Assembly (NCBI GenBank): GCA_003508835.1
Contig: PUFA01000007.1
Location: 19,429,001-19,493,000 of the forward strand
DNA: 64,000 bases
Direction of reading: 5' to 3'
From: Eonycteris spelaea
Taxonomy: Eukaryota; Chordata; Mammalia; Chiroptera; Pteropodidae
The position numbers and the translations under genes were made by a program. Numbering within the stretch: position 1 is the stretch's first letter; each line of letters opens with the position of its first letter. The notes beneath the pieces are model-generated. The model did no database searches and was not told the DNA's origin. It saw nothing but the letters and a program-made list of their open reading frames with translations. This document shows positions 1 through 10,559 of this stretch, piece by piece.

Positions 1-936
1 CTATTTTTAATATTTAATTTAATTTAACTCAAGTGAAAAAACTCACCTGCATACATAAAACAAACACTACTGACCCAGCATCCCAGTGGGAGACATTTTT
101 AGGTAGCCAGTATGAGCCAATTGAGACATGTGGATCCAAGGGCTTTCGTCCTGTTAAAGGGTTTCACACACCTAGAGAGTCTGAAAATCATAGGTCTAGA
201 TGCATTCTTACACAAATGCACAGCACTTAGAAAGAGCTGTAACTGTAGCTGTTCAAGAGGGTCACCTGACAACAGGAGCTGTGGCTTTCAGTAGAGGGAC
301 ACAGTCACAGACAACCCGTAGCTTTGCAGGGAGGGAGATGGAGAATGCGCTCCTCCTGGCCTCAGTTTCCCCACAGGGGCCCCCATAGGCTGAACTAGAG
401 ATCCATAGAGTCTGCTGATGGAGTCCAGAGATCAACCTTTCAGGGCAAAGAACAGAGTGGAGAGAGTGCCGAGTAAATCTGGAGGGGCGAATGGAGAACC
501 CCCAGGTCCCGTGTGTGCAGACTGACAGGAATTCCTAAGGCCTTGGAATGCTGAGTTTTGGCTTCTGCAGTACTTGACAGCTCTCCACAACTCTCACCTC
601 TCTCCAAAGGACAAGATCCGAACTGGCCAAGTGGGACATTAAGCTGTCTTGGGCCACATTGCAAGCCCCTCCCTTAGCCCTCTCTTTATTCACCTGGCTG
701 CCAAGTGAGGAAAACCAGGCCAGGAAAAGAACTGGCCCCCCTCATTCACCTAGGCATTTGCAGCCCTGCCAGCGCTTGGGCATCTTTTCCATGATCTAAT
801 CATGGACAAGGTCAGTGGGTTTTTATACAAGCTGTGGATTCGACCAATCCTCTGAATGGGGAAATTTATTCCTGTTAGGATTTTGCGCACTTGAGAGCTA
901 AAACCCCCTGGGGGAAGGAAGCAGGACAAACTGGAC

Positions 937-940
<4 letters not shown>
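1..940. other. Non-coding stretch, nothing recognised
   Basis: I see no coding exon, RNA gene or clear repeat here. Short stretches such as 'cctcagtttcccc' near 360-375 resemble MIR core words but are too short to call. Frames open here lack any recognisable domain. Confidence 0.5.

Positions 941-1000
<60 letters not shown>
941..1000. repeat. (TG)23(AG)7 compound microsatellite
   Basis: About 23 uninterrupted TG units at 941-986 pass directly into about seven AG units at 987-1000. The histidine/threonine-rich reading frames across it are translations of the repeat, not a gene. It is likely length-polymorphic. Confidence 0.98.
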
Positions 1001-1001
<1 letters not shown>

Positions 1002-3000
1002 AGGTTGGGGTAGAATGCTGCCTTCCAAAGATGTGTTCCTGCTGTGTACACTTACCCAGCCTTTGCAGGGGAATGCGTGGCTGCAGTGTGGCTAAAATAT
1101 GAATGAATGTGGTTGTATGCAGGTGCATGAATGACTCTTTAAGTTTCTGTGAATGAATGCATTTGTGATGAAAGGTGTATGGAAGCACTTGCAAGCTAGG
1201 GTAGTGGTTTGCAGGTGCCTGGCTGGCTGGAAGCATCCCCTGATAAGTGTCTTTACTAAGTCTGGGTAGTGGAGAGAGGGAGAACACTAGGTTTTCTCAT
1301 GGCGCCTCCCTTTTGCCACTGCCGCTGCTGCTGCAGCATCGTGAACCATTGGCATTGTCGTGTCCTCCCTGAACCCTTAGAGAAGGAAGGGTCTGGGGGA
1401 AGACAAGGAAAACCACATGGTCAGTCTGTCATCAGTTGAAGTTTCCTCCAAACACCAGAAATTGTCCTTAGATAAACTCTAGCCCGGCAGCCTCCCGGCT
1501 CACCCTCAGTGCATGATTTTCTCTGCCCTTCACTCCCCTCATTTACTAGCCTCGCAGAGTAGAATTATGCATATTCTGTCCTTGTCTGAAAAGTTGAGGT
1601 CTACAAGATCTTACTCCGGTCTCTCACTCAGCTCCATATCTGGGAATGAAAAGAAGGGCCTCATTCTTTTAGGAAATAGTGATAAGCACAAATGATTGGG
1701 TGATTATGAACCTGACCTTGTGGTGTACCAAAATAAAAAATAAAAAAAGAAAAATTCGGGCCTTCTTAATTTTAAGTCACTTGATTTAAATATATTATGG
1801 GCTTTCCTTGCCTCCACCCAAGGCCCCCCACATCCCTTGTCATCCAATCTCTGAGAGGGCCCCTGAACACAATGTCCCTAATTAGTCACCTCATTAGCAG
1901 TCTCAGCAGAGGCTAAAGACTGAATGGGTCAGAGAAACCAAATTCTTTTATCACCCAGAAGCACAAGTATAGCACATTTGAGGGGAGAGGGTCAGGAGAG
2001 AGGGTTGGGAAGCAAGAAATGCGGGAAATAAAGACTATACAATACTATTGTAAACCGACTCCTCTGAAAAATAGAAAAAGCTAATTTCCCTCCCCCCAAA
2101 CTCTTTGAGAGTGGAGGATATCACCCACCTGGCTTCCAGGGGGGAGGCAGTCTCTATATTCCCATATGTAATTCACAGGTATAGGTAAGAAAGTATTGTT
2201 AGATGAAGGGGTTGGTTGCTCCACCATTAAAAGCAGATTTTAAATAAATGCAGATTTTAACAATACAATCTAATGATCAGATTGCATATTTAAATCCCCC
2301 AGAGTAAACCTAATCCCATTTTGGTGGGCTGCTATGCCTTTTCTGCAAAGCAGCCATGAGAGAAAGAAAGATCCAGAGCCTTTGCTTATGAATGTACTAT
2401 CTCTGCTAAGTGTGAATGCTCCAGTGCTTTGTGTTTGTATGAATGGGGGTTGCATGTGCTGGTCAGAGGCCACGTGAGACACGTGGGGTGGGAATTATAG
2501 CCTAAAAAGATGAAGAAAAACATGAACTGGAGAAGTGTGAATGGCATAAATCTCTCCCATGGTGCCCCCTCTGCCTTATTACCCACCATCACAATAAGAC
2601 ACCCTGTTTTATTAAAATTAATTCCTGGTTTTGCAAATATCAATAGATCGATATCTGTACTTGTGTTCCAACCTTCACTGAGACCACGCTGCTAAAAACA
2701 GAGCTGCAACACAAAAGATACCGCAGTCAGCTCAAGCAGGGGTTATTTTTAGATCAGAAAAAAGAGGGGAAGGAAAAAAAAGAAGCTGTTCTAGGTTTTG
2801 CAATCTAATTTGGTCCCTTTTCTTAAGGTGAAAAAAAAAAATCCCATCAATGGCATTTTCCATACAATCTGATTTCTATTTGGCTCCTAGAAGAAGAGAT
2901 CTAGGGCTGAAAATTCTGGAGTTTTATGGCTGATTCCAGCTAGTAGCCTTTCTTCACCAGGCTCCAACTGAATTAATTTGATACTATTTTTGAAAGTCAG
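1001..3000. other. Non-coding flank with homeodomain-like AT cores
   Basis: No gene is visible. Around 1870-1930 several TAATTA/ATTAG words lie close together ('cctaattagtcac', 'ctcattagcagtc'), as in many developmental enhancers, but this is a weak signal. A MEF2-type word TTATTTTTAG is at 2743-2752. A-rich tracts occur at 1731-1756, 2759-2784 and 2828-2842. Confidence 0.4.
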
Positions 3001-3020
3001 TGTTTCTAAGGGAGACCTAA

Positions 3021-3166
3021 TGACGCACTGACGTCAATGCAGGTCAATAGCACACACTGCTGGAACTGGGCGTGCTACACTGAGCCAGAGCTGGAGCCTT
3101 TTCAAACAGCCCCAACTCTGCAAATACCCCAGCTTTGCTGGGGAATAAAAGCCAGGGTTTTATAAG
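3021..3166 (+). promoter_or_regulatory. CRE/TATA promoter-like block
   Basis: A full palindromic CRE, TGACGTCA, is at 3029-3036, directly preceded by TGACGCA at 3021-3027. About 110 bp downstream are two TATA-like words: AATAAAAG within 3144-3151 and TTTTATAAG at 3158-3166. CRE placed about 100 bp upstream of a TATA box is the usual arrangement in cAMP/CREB-responsive promoters (established knowledge). Transcription from about 3175-3195 is inference. The 17-mer at 3141-3157 matches 14 of 17 positions with the TATA region at 22524-22540. Confidence 0.5.
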
Positions 3167-3226
3167 CTTTGAGACCCCCACCATTTTCGCTGAACATCTT
3201 CAAAATTGATGCATGTTTTCCCGATG

Positions 3227-3318
3227 CAAAAAAAAGAAAGAAAAAAAAAAAAAAAAATCCCAACAGATATAATCAGATGCACTGCGGTGCAAAAAAAATA
3301 AAAATAAAATAAAAATCG
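3227..3318. repeat. A-rich low-complexity tract
   Basis: A-runs broken by single G or T bases occupy 3227-3257 and 3291-3316. They sit between the two TATA-like elements. No retroposon body is visible upstream, so I do not call this an insertion tail. Confidence 0.8.
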
Positions 3319-3393
3319 TACCTGTCAAAGGAACCGTATGTAATCCGCACACACATTTACCTTTAGTATGCAATGCATGTCATTAGGGTCTGT

Positions 3394-3403
3394 CTATAAA
3401 TAG
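3394..3403 (+). promoter_or_regulatory. Combined TATA box / MEF2 consensus
   Basis: CTATAAATAG fits the MEF2 consensus YTAWWWWTAR and also contains a canonical TATAAATA. It lies inside an imperfect inverted repeat (GTCTAT..ATAGAC). It stands about 30 bp upstream of the point where a pyrimidine-rich candidate first exon would begin (about 3425), the right spacing for a TATA box. A site serving both roles is inference. Confidence 0.55.
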
Positions 3404-3424
3404 ACCCCGAGAGTGAGTGCCTGG

Positions 3425-3990
3425 GGACTTAGTCTCCAAACGGGGGCTTTCGAACGTGGGTGAGGAGTTCTTTGCTCTGATCAGTTACTCAAGAGGCGCC
3501 TGCCTGTGTGGGGGTGGGCGCGTGGGAGGGGGCTGCCTCATTCTCCTCTCCTCTGCCGCTCCCCCTCCTTTCTTCTTTTTTCTCTCCCCCTCCCTTCCCG
3601 CCACCTCCCCTCTCTTCTCCCTCTATCTCTTTCTCCTTTTCTCTTTTTCTCTTCTGCCCCTCTCCTTCAGCCTCCCCCACCCGCTTTCTTTCTCCCCCTC
3701 GCTCTCTTCTCTCCTGTCCCCCTCCCTCTCCCCCTCCTTCTCTCTTCTCCCTCTCCCTCCAAGTCTGGCACTGAACGCGAACTGTTTGCTTTGCTCCGGG
3801 AAGAGTGCAGACACAGAACGTGAAATCCCGAGCTTTTTGCGTGGTGCATTTAAAACGCTTCCTTATTTATATTACCCTCATTCCCTCACCTCTCCCACCC
3901 CCTCATCAGTCCTTCCAAATTTCCCTAGAAATCTATGTAAAGCATGCGGAGGGGAAAACATTTGCACAAAAAGTGAAGGAGCTCGCCAAG
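3425..3990 (+). other. Candidate non-coding first exon with donor at 3991
   Basis: The 3' boundary is a good splice donor, GCCAAG followed by GTAGGT at 3991-3996. The 5' boundary is inferred from the TATA word at 3395. The body has a long pyrimidine tract at about 3536-3762 followed by a balanced 220-nt stretch. The first ATG, at 3935, is followed at once by TAA, a start-stop minimal uORF. The next ATG (3944-3976) encodes a 10-residue uORF ending in TGA, 14 nt before the donor. No long reading frame begins with ATG, so this would be 5' UTR or lncRNA. Open frames of 100-200 codons here start at non-ATG codons and reflect pyrimidine bias. I do not recognise the gene. Confidence 0.4.
3536..3762. 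repeat. Homopyrimidine-rich (CT)n low-complexity tract
   Basis: Over about 225 bp the + strand is almost only C and T. Such strand asymmetry can form triplex (H-DNA) structures and is common just downstream of transcription starts. It produces spurious Ser/Leu/Pro-rich and Glu/Arg/Lys-rich open frames on the two strands. Confidence 0.85.
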
Positions 3991-6927
3991 GTAGGTTATA
4001 CCATGCTCTGTCTTGTGTGTGGCTTTTGCAAAGTTTATGATGTCAGTTGGTGAATGTTTGTAGATTTGTATGACTGGCCATGATTACTGTCTTTCTCATT
4101 GAACAATTATATTTGTACAAATTGCTTGGACTTCTTGAGCAGGCTTTCCTGGGGTTGTGTGTTTGTGTTTTTTGCAGGAGGCATGCCCATTAGAAGACAA
4201 TCTTGTGGTAGTAAACTGGGGAGGGGATGCTGTCTTGTCTCCCCCACCCTAATGTTTAGGGTGTGGGACGGTAAGAGGGTGGAGAGGAATTCTGTAGTGG
4301 GCAGTGCTTCTTCCACTTTGTCCAATTTGGATTGATTCTCAGTCACTAAGTCTTCATTTTTGTAATTATTTTGCACATGAAAATTTAGTTCCAAAAGGGC
4401 TTTGTGAAGTCAGAGCAAAGTGGTGGAGTGTGGGGAGATAATGAACCAGAGCTCGGTGGTAGTGGTGATGATAGTGCTAACATTTCTTGCATAAAGAGTT
4501 TAGTCTCTCTTCTCACTATTTGGAGAAAATGCTGTCTTTAGTGGATGCAAGCAAAATTTTTAGAAAAACCCTATTAGTGGGTGAATAAAATTAAAAAACA
4601 AAACACATTTCCATTGCTAGAGCAAAAACTGCTACAGCTCACAACCACCTGTAGAGGGAAATCTTTATGCATGATTTCTTAGGGCCAGTTGTGTAGAGAA
4701 AACCGCCTGAGCAGGCTCCTGGCAAACTTTGCAGCATGAAGAGAGGCTGAACTCCGCAGGGAAGAGGGTTAAATCATGGGGGCGGGCGGAGAAGGTGGGA
4801 AAGGCAGAGGAGGGAAGGGCTGGCACCCAGCCAGGGTCTCTCACAGTCTGGGGAGCTGCAGGGCTGGCCTCCTTGCTTTAGGAGGCTGATGCAAAAGATA
4901 GCTCAGCTTGAAGTGGAGAAGCTAAATGGGGCGGGAACTTGCAGGGTATATGGGGCAGGGGGGTGGGGGGCATTCTGTCAGGTCAGGAATTGTGTGGTGC
5001 CTGGTGCCATGTGGAGATGGGGAGTCAGAGGCTGGTTTTTCCAGCGGGGCCCTGGTTTCCCCCGCTGCCTCACAAAGCAAGGTGGTTATCAACAAGTGTT
5101 TCTCCTGAGAAGATTAGTTTTGACAGAGACTTCAAGGGGTTCTTTAATCTGGATAAATCCACCAGCGCTTTATTGTGTGTAGCAAAGAGAGTCCTTCTTT
5201 GTTAGCGAGGAGCTTGGGGAAGAGAGCTGGAGGGATGGAGAGAGGGGACTTTTGAACATCAGCCATTTGACCTTGGAGGCCAGAGTTCAAATCCTCCAGA
5301 GGGTTGAAAAGGCTGAAAAGGTATCTCAGCCCTTCTCCCTCCCCCGCATCCTTTATCCTGAGCTTTACGTTTAATGGGGGAAATTCAGCCCCTGGTGTTG
5401 GCCAGACCTCGTCAATGGGAATTCCATGTCTGGCAGCAGGATTTTTTTTTTTTTTTTCTAATCGAGGGAAGCAGGCAGCACTCTCAGCTGTAGTACTGTG
5501 TTTTTCTCTTGCTAATGATCTCTAGGAAAGCTGAATCACCTCCACCCTGAAGAGCAGCCACTTCTTGGAGGTGGAACACAAGCCTCTTTGGAGGGGGAGC
5601 CACCCCCAATGGTCTTTAAATGTAAAGTGGGGGCACCATTTGCATGTTTGGTTAAAATGCACTTGGAAATATGGGGAAGGTGAAATGCAATGAATGATTC
5701 CTTGGACTGGCTGGTGGTAGGTAGTGAAGACCACCTGGATGGGGATGTGATTCTGAAGGAATAAGTTAATGGCTTTTTCCTCCTGGTGGGCTGGCTGGGT
5801 TACCTAATTAATATAAGAAGTGAATTTCTTTCAGCAAGGGGGCTGGAGATTTGGGGATGGGTGCTTGGAAGTTAGAATCAGCATGCTGTTGTCATGGCTC
5901 CAGAGCTAGAATAACCCAAAGGCAAAGAGTACAGACATAGAAATGGGATTTGAGGTGAGACAGGCACAGACTGGCACAAATCCTGCTGTTAGTAAGAAGA
6001 GTTGTCCAGCTAAACAAAAAATGGAGTGGACGGCAACTCCCTTCTTATGGACCTGCTGGTGTGGAGTAAAGCCAGGCCGGCATGCCTGACATCCACTGTT
6101 CACCTCACTTAAGTTCCTAGTTCAGGGAATTACCCCCCATTTTCTGTCCAGTGGCAGAAAGGGGATAGTCTTTCACAGTCTAGGAGGCAATAGGATCACT
6201 TGTGTTGCTCCCCTCAGAAGGAGGTTGTTTCTTTTCTTTACCTGAGTCAACAAGTGTTTGTCTCCTTTTGATATGAAAGAGAAAAGTGGTTGCAAGAAAA
6301 ATCTGGTCCTGGATATATGGCCATAGTATCCGCCGTAGTCCCCCAAATGCTTCAGGATTACCCTCTACTCTTAGCTGTGGTCTGCTGGGGAGTAAGTTCC
6401 AGAAGGACAGCACTTCCACCTTCTCCTTAAAGGTGTTTCCTGTCTGTCCGCCAGTCCTGAGAGCCATGTAAAGACACCTCTCTCAGGTTCTGCCAGGCGC
6501 CCAAGCACACATCACATGCAAACACATATATGCAGTGCACATGCACATATGTGTGGCAAGACCACAACGATACGCATGCGTGTGTGTGCACAGAATTCTC
6601 TCCACACGTGAGCTCATGAGCAACACACAAAAGAGTGGACCATCTTCATCTTCTCTCAAGTCTGAAGATGCCAGTGGAGAAATGCCACATCCGGTTTAGG
6701 GGTGGATCTGACGTCCCTGAGTGTATGTGGTGAACCTGAATTTGCCTTGGGTTTCCTCATATTCATTCAGGAGTGTCAGTTCCCCCTTCACTCGACGTTG
6801 GAAAGTATTACTGCGAGCTGATGTCTGCCCACTTACGAGAAGAATGGAGTCCAGCTGGTCCCTTCATCACCTTGGATGAGCCCTTGCACTTCCCCTTTGT
6901 TTCTCAAAAGAAAAATGAGAGCAAGAG

Positions 6928-7900
6928 CAGGGCCAGCTACATAGTTCGTGGGGCCCAGAATAAAATGAAATGGTAGGGCCCCTTGTTCAAAACGCAGGAA
7001 AAAGTGCCGTTAAAGAAACTAAAATATAAAGCTTTATATCTTCTCCCAAGTCTCTCAACTTGTGATGTTTTTTATCTGCTGTTTAATGTGCAAAATAAAA
7101 ATAAAAATTTTAAATTAGCATGAATTTTACCATTCATCTTTATATTGTGCAATGATAGTTTTAAGTGCAAATAGAAGAACATTTAATTAATTTGCAGAAT
7201 CACTGACATTACACAATTCGCATATCATAGGTCATACACACATATGTATTTTGTTCTTACCAGAACAATGGAAATGATGAACAAAATGATCCCAACTGCT
7301 TTTACAGTATTTCACTTCTCACATGCGAACTTTCTACAAGCACTCTCTGACTTCAGCTTGCTGAGTAAGGAAAGAATGAAAGAAAAAGGAACTATCTTCC
7401 CTTTCCGTCTATGCCATCCTTTTCAGCATAGGTGGTTGGCAGTACAAGGAAAGAACATAAGTGAAAAGTGATCCATAGGGCTTCTTGGTCGTTAGTGTTT
7501 GGTAGAACTCCATTGCCTTTCTGCATTCAAAGCAAGTTCTGGTTTAAACGGCATGATCTCAGAACTGTCAGTGCCCCCACTTATTAATCGTAGACTTACC
7601 TCTTACTTGCCTTGAGTCTCGCTGAGCTTCCACTGCAATTCTGTACTTTTAGGGCACTGCCAACATTTGAGGGCAGCAAGGAATAAATGGTGACCATGCA
7701 TAGTGCATATTTTTTTCTACTCGGGCATTCTCCACTGTTCCACAGACTTTACTTACAAAATCAAAGATAAAGTTATTAAGATTCTCAAGACAATGACAGC
7801 AAAGTACTAAACCAAGAACAAGGTTTTCTGAGCATAGGACATGTGTGACTCCATAGGTCACATGCCCATTAAGCCAGTCTGGGCAGGAGGAGGTGGGAAG
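6928..7900. repeat. Old dispersed repeat, DNA-transposon-like, split
   Basis: The left piece (about 6928-7000, 'agctacatagtt..ggggccc..ggggccccttgttc') and the right piece (about 7775-7890, 'gattctcaagacaatgacagcaaagtactaaaccaag') resemble two adjoining parts of one widespread mammalian repeat. About 750 bp of AT-rich DNA lies between them, either a later insertion or the longer parent element. I do not assign a family name. Running RepeatMasker would settle it. Confidence 0.4.
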
Positions 7901-8879
7901 TAACCCAGATCCCAGACTCAGAACCCTGTTGCTCATCTTTCCTCATCAAGCGAATAATCCCATCTGCAGCAAAAACAACAACAAAACAACAAAAACAAAC
8001 AAAAAAAACCCTTCAAGCTTCCATTTTTGAGCCATCGGGGTTTTCCTCTCTAACCAAGTCCCACTCTGCGAAAAGGCCACCACTTTCTAGTGAAGGTATT
8101 AGAGCTTTGAAGAGAGAATTCATCTGCTGATCTCTTCTGGGTCTGCTGAAGCCTTGGGGTAGAACCCAGGTCTCGGAAATTAAGTATCCATCCAATCTCT
8201 ACCCATCCCTTTTGGGCTTGACTCCATGAAGCACATCCTCTGCCTGATATGTACTTAAGTTCTGCCATCTACAAATGAATAAAATATCTAGCTTACTCCA
8301 TGAATAATTACAATAACTATAACAGTAAGCACTAAATAAGTGCTAAATATTTAGTATTTGTTGTTATTAGTTATTTCACCATTGCTCTGAAGTCCACGTA
8401 GGAATCTCTTGGTCCAGGAGGACTGGTTCTCAGAAATGACTTTGGCAATAAATCCAATTGATGTTGATATGGAAGAAGTGGAGCTTGAGGCTCAAAGTAG
8501 AGCTTGAGGCTGTCGGAGGAGGACAGTCCTGTATTCCTGATAGACCTCAGTAGAAAGCGAATCTTTCCTTTCTTCGTCAGTTGCCTCCTTACCCTCTATG
8601 GAGCAAGGCTAGAGGGCACCTCAGAAATGTGGGGTGGACTAGAGTGGAAATAGATGACATTAAAAATGCATCCAGCCTAGAGAACAAAGACACTACTGAC
8701 CGACCATCCTGTGGTTCAGGGAGTTTGAGAGTTTTTTTCAGCCTCATTCTAGTTTTTCTTTATTGTCTGGTCCTTTAGGTGACAGCAACACCTTTTTGTG
8801 AAATATTTTGCTTGAACTAAGCTGCTGAGAATACCTAGAGAAAAGAGAGAGAGGAATTACTCTTATCTTTTTATATAAC

Positions 8880-9030
8880 ATCTACTAGACTTGGGAGACT
8901 GCTTACAGTGATAGCCCAGTTAGTAGGCTGGAAAATCAATCAATGAATAATTATTTACTGTTTGTGATTGAGCCTTGTATAGTGCTTGACCAGTGGTGGG
9001 TGTTTAATAAATGCTAGCTGACTTTGAGTA
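8880..9030 (+). repeat. MIR SINE fragment
   Basis: The words 'tagtgcttgacca..gggtgtttaataaatgctagctga' match the 3' part of the MIR core/tail ('cacagtaggtgctcaataaatg'). Confidence 0.55.
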
Positions 9031-9054
9031 TGTCTCATCATTGTGGCATATGTT

Positions 9055-9275
9055 ATAGTGAAAGAGCCATGGATTTGGCATCAAACCACAGGGATTCAGG
9101 CAACCAAGAGGATATATGATCTCTGGCAAATTATTTAGCTTTTTTGTGACCTGCTCACCTTACCTGAATAGTGAGAGTATTCAACTACTCCACTGGAAGT
9201 AAAATGGAAGAGAGATGGCTTATCCAAAAGCACTGTAGAGTGCTCTACATATATGATACATGTGTCATAAGTATG
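9055..9275 (+). repeat. MIR SINE
   Basis: Sense MIR pattern: 'gaaagagccatggatttggcatcaaa', then 'tctggcaaattatttag' (the conserved 'cttgggcaagttacttaa' core), then a diverged A/G-rich tail. Confidence 0.65.
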
Positions 9276-9404
9276 TGGAGAGGCAGATGTTAAATTTTTT
9301 AATTTCCTGTTTCCTCTCTTTGCCACCTGACTCAGCAGTAGAGGTAGACTTAGGTCCCTGATAAGCTGGACTCTCACAGTGTCCTGAGGACAGTATGATG
9401 ATGA

Positions 9405-9635
9405 ATAGTTTAGGCTTTGCAACCAAACAGACCTGGGTTTGAATCTTGGCTCCTGTATTTGGTTGGTTATGTGCCAAATTAATTTGGCAAATTATTGAAA
9501 TTCTTGAAGCCCCTGTTTCTTGAAACTTAAAACGAGAATAATAACAGTACCTTCCTCAAAAGGTTGAGTTATTTGTAAAGGGCTTGGCATATTACTTGGC
9601 ACATACCAAGTGTCTGACATTATTGTTATTTATTG
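9405..9635 (+). repeat. MIR SINE, nearly full length
   Basis: Reads as sense MIR: 'aaacagacctgggttt..aatcttggctcc' (tRNA-derived head), 'aataataacagtacc' (core), then 'agggcttggcatattacttggcaca' (tail). A short TTATTGTTATT run ends it. Confidence 0.8.
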
Positions 9636-9755
9636 TTATTTTTATTATTATACCTCTGGCCATTGATGGGCCCAAGGAAGCATCAGAAAAGTGACTTGGG
9701 AGCATCTTCTAATGGCATGTTTGGGGTGGCATTTCCACCATATACCTTTCCCTCC

Positions 9756-9859
9756 TGGGTAAATTCTTCTTTTTTCTGAAGCTAGCGGAGTTGTTCTTAG
9801 ACCTTTTCTCTGGGTAAATTCTTCTTTTTCTGAAGCTAGCGGAGTTGTTCTTAGACCTT
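9756..9859. repeat. Tandem duplication, ~50-bp unit, two copies
   Basis: Copy 1 (9756-9805) and copy 2 (9811-9859) differ only by one T in a homopolymer and are separated by 5 bp. The period is 54-55 bp. Near identity implies a recent duplication or one held by selection or conversion. Confidence 0.97.
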
Positions 9860-10329
9860 AGACATACACAAGGACACCTCTTGGGAGGTGCTGGGTAAAA
9901 TCTATATCCCCCCTCCTTACCCTACTCAGAGCCAAAGGAACTGTCCTCCATTGACCTCCACCCACCCCCCCACCCCCGCATGGAGCTTTCACTTCAACTT
10001 AAAGCCCATAAACCCTTTTTTCCTCATCAGTCTCCAGTCCTAAAAGGGGGGTCATCCTGGTAAGGAGAAAGGGGCCCAGTCAATGCTTAGTACAGGTCTG
10101 GACCCCAAGACTATGGGTGAGAAGATCATTTGCATTTGACTCACTGGAGGCTAGAGGCAAGACTTGAGTCTCCTCTCTATGGGAGCAGATGTTCCAAGGC
10201 CTCTGGGAATTGTGAGAGTCACTCTGTGATTCCTTGGCAGCAGGTATGACTGTCTACTCCTCATCCAGACCTTGAGTTTCAATAACCTTATTCCCTTTGG
10301 AGAACAGAAGAAAATAATCCCTTACCTCA

Positions 10330-10551
10330 GGATACCAACCCCCGGGCCATGGACCAGTACTGTAGGTAGCCTGTTAGGAACTGGGCTGCACAGCAGGAGG
10401 TGAGTGGCAGGCAAGGGAACAAAGCTTCATCTGTATTTGCAGCCGCTCCCCAGTGCTAGCCTCACTGCCTCAGCTTCACCTCAGATCATCAGGCATTAGA
10501 TTCTCATAGTCTCACTGGTCTCTGGTGCCAAAAAGGTTGGGGACCACTGTG
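10330..10551. mobile_element. hAT-Charlie non-autonomous element (MER1-like)
   Basis: One end reads 'accaacccccgggccatgg' and the other 'ggtgccaaaaaggttgggga'. The interior carries 'ctgttaggaactgggctgc' and 'cacctcagatcatcaggca'. These are hallmark words of the MER1/Charlie3 group of mammalian hAT elements (established knowledge). The element is old, CpG-depleted and immobile. The exact subfamily is not determined. Confidence 0.75.
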
Positions 10552-10559
10552 TTACCTGG

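Larger units (their letters stand above)
3991..9050. other. Presumed intron or flank, largely unique
   Basis: No exon is supported. Visible items are a poly-T run at 5441-5457, alternating purine-pyrimidine CA/TG words at 6505-6605, and an old GGGGCCC-rich repeat at about 6928-7900, listed separately. An A/C-rich simple stretch is at 7972-8009. Reading frames here are under 100 codons and domain-free. Confidence 0.5.

Noticed and set aside
750..1287. Histidine/threonine-rich minus-strand frames
   Set aside because: They are translations of the (TG)n(AG)n microsatellite at 941-1000 plus non-coding flanks.
3417..4040. 207-codon frame and overlapping frames in the CT-rich tract
   Set aside because: They start at non-ATG codons, overlap in several frames and on both strands, and follow from pyrimidine bias. 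A splice donor ends the segment at 3990.
5284..5300. tRNA T-loop-like word 'gagttcaaatcc'
   Set aside because: No cloverleaf or anticodon arm can be built around it; it is also a common MIR head word.
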